DNA from: a virus
Length of the DNA stretch: 39,875 nucleotides
Virus record (IMG/VR): IMGVR_UViG_3300045256_000138
Coordinates: 1-39,875 of that record
Reading direction: 5' to 3' (one strand)
Shown here in pieces: positions 36,970-39,875 of this stretch. Below the pieces are notes generated by a model that was not told where the DNA came from, ran no database searches, and was given only the letters and a program-made list of their open reading frames with translations. Every line of letters starts with the position of its first letter. Position 1 is the first letter of the stretch. A program made the position numbers and the translations under genes.

Positions 36970-37807
36970 TGCGATCCTCCGATCCTTCATTTGCTTCGAT
37001 GGCCACCGCTTGCAGTTTGAAGTTCGTAATCGCGCTGCGCGCCTCACTGGCCATCCGCTGGAGCTTGGCGGCTTCGCGCTCGATCTCTTCAATGGTAGGG
37101 AGGTATTGCGTGAGCTTGCCGTTGAGCACGAAATTGACGGCCTCGCCGATTTTCTGGCCAGTGCGGAATCGATGAAGTTTGACGCCCGTCGCCTGCTCAA
37201 AGCCTTTGACTTGCGCGAGAAGCTTTTCGTGCTCTTCCCGAAGTTGACGAAGTTCACGACTGACTTTTTCTTCGCCGAACTTGCGGCCTTGCTCGAATTG
37301 GTTCTCGACAGCACGCTTAATCCTTGCCTCTACTTCGGCATCGTTAGCCAGCTGTGTCGCAGCCGCACGGAAGATGCTGGCGAGAAAGACGCGCGAAATC
37401 GGCTCTGGCTGGAGCGGCGCGGCTTGTTTAACGATGGACAGCTTGCCGTTTTTGGGAGCGAGTAATCCCCAATTGGCCGGGATTTCTTCCTCCTTGACGA
37501 TCTCGCACGAACCGACGACCAGATGCCAAAAATCGCAAAAGCGAGCGATGGATTCAGCCTTGGCCGGGTTCTGTTTTTCCTTCAGCCAATCCTGGCGGCT
37601 GGCTTTAATCTCGCAACCGATCAGGTGCAGGCCGCGCGACGGCCAAACGCTCATCACAAGCGCATCAGCGAATCGACGACGGCCGCCGGTTGCGCCAGTG
37701 CCGTTGGCGACCTCGAACAGCAGGTAATATTCGGGATCCTTGAAGTATTCGCGCAGCGCGGCATTGATTTGCGCCGTTGTCCAACTTTCCTGTTTATGAT
37801 CCGACAT
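36959..37807 (-). CDS. MmcB-like PD-(D/E)xK nuclease-family protein
   Basis: A 282-residue protein starting at ATG 37807, with GAGG 7 nt upstream. The N-terminal domain shows RRFADALVM (D48), then LIGCEIKASRQDW (E66-x-K68), the D...E-x-K core of PD-(D/E)xK folds, and KAESIARFCDFWHLVV matches the 'CD-x-W/F-Y-x-V' strand of MmcB-type DNA repair proteins. The C-terminal part (about 170-280) is coiled coil and Glu/Lys-rich (EEKVSRELRQLREEHEKLLA). It probably acts on DNA in replication or repair. A copy of the repeated motif lies 21 nt upstream. Confidence 0.7.
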   Translation of the reverse strand: MSDHKQESWTTAQINAALREYFKDPEYYLLFEVANGTGATGGRRRFADALVMSVWPSRGLHLIGCEIKASRQDWLKEKQNPAKAESIARFCDFWHLVVGSCEIVKEEEIPANWGLLAPKNGKLSIVKQAAPLQPEPISRVFLASIFRAAATQLANDAEVEARIKRAVENQFEQGRKFGEEKVSRELRQLREEHEKLLAQVKGFEQATGVKLHRFRTGQKIGEAVNFVLNGKLTQYLPTIEEIEREAAKLQRMASEARSAITNFKLQAVAIEANEGSEDRNAA

Positions 37808-37828
37808 GACAAACCTCAGCCTAAAATC

Positions 37829-37838
37829 AGACTACAAA
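37829..37838 (-). promoter_or_regulatory. Repeated motif AGRCTACARA, copy 5
   Basis: Plus-strand AGACTACAAA in the 35-nt gap between the CoiA-like stop and the MmcB-like start at 37807. Flanks are AT-rich. Function unproven. Confidence 0.5.
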
Positions 37839-37842
37839 ACAA

Positions 37843-38919
37843 TTAATCTTCAACTGCAGCAACAGTCCGCTTTACCTGCTCGAAACTGGTCCTTCGATAA
37901 TTCGCCACGGCGATATAAAGCGACCCGCTCATTTTCACCGCTAATCGAATGCCGTACCGGTCTACTTCAGGCATGACGCCTTGCCTTTCCACCTCTACGG
38001 CCAGCAAGAGCGCATCCGATCCGGGCGCAAGCTTCGCTTTATACCGCTCCCATTCCGATTTACGTCGCCTGCGTTCTTCTTCGTTGCGATGCGCTTGCGC
38101 AAACACCTCCTGTCGCTGTCTCTCAAGATTAACAGCCTCTTCGCGCCGCCACTGGGCATCGCGCACTCGCTTAAGTTGTATCTCTTCCTCGACCCGGCGC
38201 GCCCGCTCCGCTTCTTCTTCGCGCTGCCGTTGCGCCGCGATCTCTTGCCGCCGCGCCCATTCCACCGCGCACGGCTCGCAATACCGTGGCGGTTCGGGAT
38301 AGGTAACGCCCGCGCCTACGGCATCAATCGAAAGAATGTCCGCTGCTTCAATATGCTTGAAACAGTGACCGAGTAATAAGCTTGTCGCCGCCGCCTCGAA
38401 CCACTTCAGCGACGCGGCGGCTAAATCCCTCTTCTTTTCGATACCCACGGCGTGCGTGTGGCAAACTTCAGCGGCGCCGACTACATCAGCGCCTTTCACG
38501 CAACTGACATCAGGGCGCCGACCCGCGACTTTTAATTCCGGTTTCGCATAGTCGTACCCTTCGATCCTAAAAAACGAATACCAGTTCCTGCAAAGCACGC
38601 ACTGATAAACCAGCGACGCGCGATGAAATTGATTCAGCTTTTGCGATAAAAACACCTTCGCGTTCAAATGCGTGGCGGATTCACCGCTGCGGCTGATCAC
38701 GCAGTCAGCGTCAACATCATGCCGGAAGTGGTCAGCGATCTTATGCTCAGGCGGTTTGGCTAAAACAATAACCACACCAGCCTCGCACTCAGGGCAAGTT
38801 AAATCCGTCGGGCGCCCTTTAGTCGTACCGCGCAAATGATCGAATGATCGAATACCCACCAAATCATCGCCGCGCTTAGCGTATCTCAGTTTCACTTGTG
38901 AGAAATCTATATCTACCAT
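37843..38919 (-). CDS. CoiA-like nuclease with zinc finger and coiled coil
   Basis: A 358-residue protein. ATG 38919 is chosen because AGAGGAGG lies just upstream and it overlaps the helicase stop. It has the CoiA layout: CPEC (C42/C45) and HFRH (64-67) make a zinc-binding N-terminus, then E80-x(3)-H84-x(3)-K88 (ESATHLNAK), a second CxxC (C107/C110), RRPDV (134-138) and AEVCHTH (150-156), which together give the PD-(D/E)xK-like nuclease core. Residues about 230-305 are a charged coiled coil (RQREEEAERARRVEEEIQLK). CoiA proteins in bacteria act in competence; phage versions probably process recombining DNA. Its neighbours are other nucleases. Confidence 0.7.
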   Translation of the reverse strand: MVDIDFSQVKLRYAKRGDDLVGIRSFDHLRGTTKGRPTDLTCPECEAGVVIVLAKPPEHKIADHFRHDVDADCVISRSGESATHLNAKVFLSQKLNQFHRASLVYQCVLCRNWYSFFRIEGYDYAKPELKVAGRRPDVSCVKGADVVGAAEVCHTHAVGIEKKRDLAAASLKWFEAAATSLLLGHCFKHIEAADILSIDAVGAGVTYPEPPRYCEPCAVEWARRQEIAAQRQREEEAERARRVEEEIQLKRVRDAQWRREEAVNLERQRQEVFAQAHRNEEERRRRKSEWERYKAKLAPGSDALLLAVEVERQGVMPEVDRYGIRLAVKMSGSLYIAVANYRRTSFEQVKRTVAAVED

Positions 38920-39875
38920 CCCGCCTCCTCTGCAATATCCCCCCAATTAGCCGCCGCAGGCTTTCGGGATTGCTTGCTGCGCCCATTGCCGTTGCTGTTC
39001 GTCGCGCGATCATGATCAGGCTCGAAGGCTCGATACGTTCCGATATCGGCGACTTCGAAACGCGACCGGTCCCCGAAAAACACCATCGGAATTTGCACGT
39101 CAGATTTACCGCCGCGTTGCGCGGCGATGTCCAGAATCCGGCGATTGTCGCCCAGGTCGTGAGCGTCTTCGCGCTGGATAAAAATCACCACGTCGCTGTC
39201 TTGCTCAATTGATCCACTCTGGCGCAGATCGCTCAGCCTCAGCTTGGCGTCCGACCGATCCGCGAATTTGCGATTAACCTGACTTAGGCCGATAACCGGC
39301 AAATCAAACCCCTTGCTGATGCGCTTCAATTCGCGCGTAACCTGACTAACGCGCGCCGTGTCGTTCTGGGTAAAGCCGTCCGCATCGCATAGTTGGATGT
39401 AGTCAACTACGAGCAGGTCAATTCGCTTGTGAATACGCTTCACCTTCCGCACAAGCGCTTTCATCGTCGCCGGCGTGACGGCTTCAAAGCCTTCCAGGTA
39501 CTCAATCGGCATTGAGGCGATAGCATCTCTCGCGATCCTAACGCGATCTTTTTCACCATCGGTTAATGAGCCAGTCAGTAAATCATCCAGCGAGACTTTC
39601 GCGAACGCAGCCAGCGCGCGCTCCGTTAATTCGTCTACCGACATTTCGAGCGAGATGAACAACACAACGGGCTTTCCTTGCGCCGTCTGGTTTTCGGTTA
39701 TGACGTTATGAACCAGGTTAAGAGCAAGCGTTGTCTTGCCGACCTTCGGCGGCGCCGCCAGCACGTGAAATCGTGGACGAAGGCCGTAAATAGCCCTATC
39801 TAGCGGAGCGTAGCCGGTCTTTAAGCCAAGCGTCTGCGTTGGGCTTTGCCAGGTTTCTTCGAGGCGTTGCAAAAC
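38913..39875 (-). CDS. dnaB: DnaB-type replicative helicase, N-terminus cut by window edge
   Basis: The frame is open to the right edge, so the start lies beyond it; a TTG at 39872 is the only visible candidate and is unlikely to be real. The RecA-like C-terminal domain is complete: Walker A APPKVGKTT (residues about 40-48 from the TTG), Walker B LLVVDYIQL (153-161), then RVSQVTRELKRISKGFDLPV, the QVNRK sensor region, SGSIEQDSDVVIFIQRE, and an arginine-finger-type block QRGGKSDVQIPMVF. The N-terminal primase-interaction domain is not in the window. It unwinds phage DNA at the fork. The stop overlaps the CoiA-like start by 7 nt. Confidence 0.9.
   Translation of the reverse strand, partial: VLQRLEETWQSPTQTLGLKTGYAPLDRAIYGLRPRFHVLAAPPKVGKTTLALNLVHNVITENQTAQGKPVVLFISLEMSVDELTERALAAFAKVSLDDLLTGSLTDGEKDRVRIARDAIASMPIEYLEGFEAVTPATMKALVRKVKRIHKRIDLLVVDYIQLCDADGFTQNDTARVSQVTRELKRISKGFDLPVIGLSQVNRKFADRSDAKLRLSDLRQSGSIEQDSDVVIFIQREDAHDLGDNRRILDIAAQRGGKSDVQIPMVFFGDRSRFEVADIGTYRAFEPDHDRATNSNGNGRSKQSRKPAAANWGDIAEEAGW

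Noticed and set aside
1-39875. Window as an ordinary host chromosome region or prophage with flanks
   Set aside because: Phage head genes are collinear and no host housekeeping gene, integrase or attachment site is visible. Integration outside the window cannot be excluded.

Overview
The window is a contiguous piece of a double-stranded DNA tailed-phage genome. Every gene I can support is on the minus strand, so transcription runs from the right edge to the left edge. It holds the usual head module (small and large terminase, portal, scaffold, HK97-fold capsid) in collinear order, and most neighbours overlap by 4 nt (ATGA, GTGA) or 5 nt (TAATG, TGATG) or abut. I see no integrase, repressor, endolysin, polymerase or attachment site. 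A 786-residue portal and the lack of any tape-measure or sheath gene suggest a short-tailed, P22-like virion. A captured protein with the TIGR03437 (Solibacter-type) domain and a secreted RHS protein with an acidobacterial-style N-terminus point to an acidobacterial host. This is inferred from protein style only.

In transcription order: (1) 39.9-32.4 kb, replication, recombination and modification. It holds a DnaB-type helicase (cut by the edge), a CoiA-like nuclease, an MmcB-like PD-(D/E)xK protein, a RusA resolvase, a PP-loop (PAPS-reductase-like) ATPase, a DpdA-like tRNA-guanine-transglycosylase homologue, a membrane protein and small unknowns. It closes with a strong terminator at 32.4 kb. 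(2) 32.4-25.5 kb, a cargo island: a 1759-residue secreted RHS protein, two short membrane-anchored proteins sharing a C-terminal tail, and a holin-like protein. (3) 25.2-13.3 kb, packaging and head: terminase small subunit, large terminase interrupted by a 314-residue intein, small genes, portal, a tiny membrane peptide, scaffold, major capsid protein, terminator. (4) 13.3-0 kb, head completion, tail and fibres: connector-like proteins, a secreted Staphylococcal-type nuclease, a DUF3307 membrane protein, a large tail protein, fibre proteins, a GNAT-like protein, an isoprenylcysteine-methyltransferase-like membrane enzyme, and a repeat-containing fibre cut by the left edge.

The most notable signals are: an intein in the terminase that combines Cys1 with the class 3 Trp-Cys-Thr signature and sits right behind the nuclease Asp; a 10-base motif (AGRCTACARA on the plus strand) that I found five times, each in or at the edge of an intergenic gap just upstream of a minus-strand gene; the RHS cargo; a DpdA-like enzyme translationally coupled to a PP-loop ATPase; and several intergenic segments with long inverted repeats that look like structured RNA.
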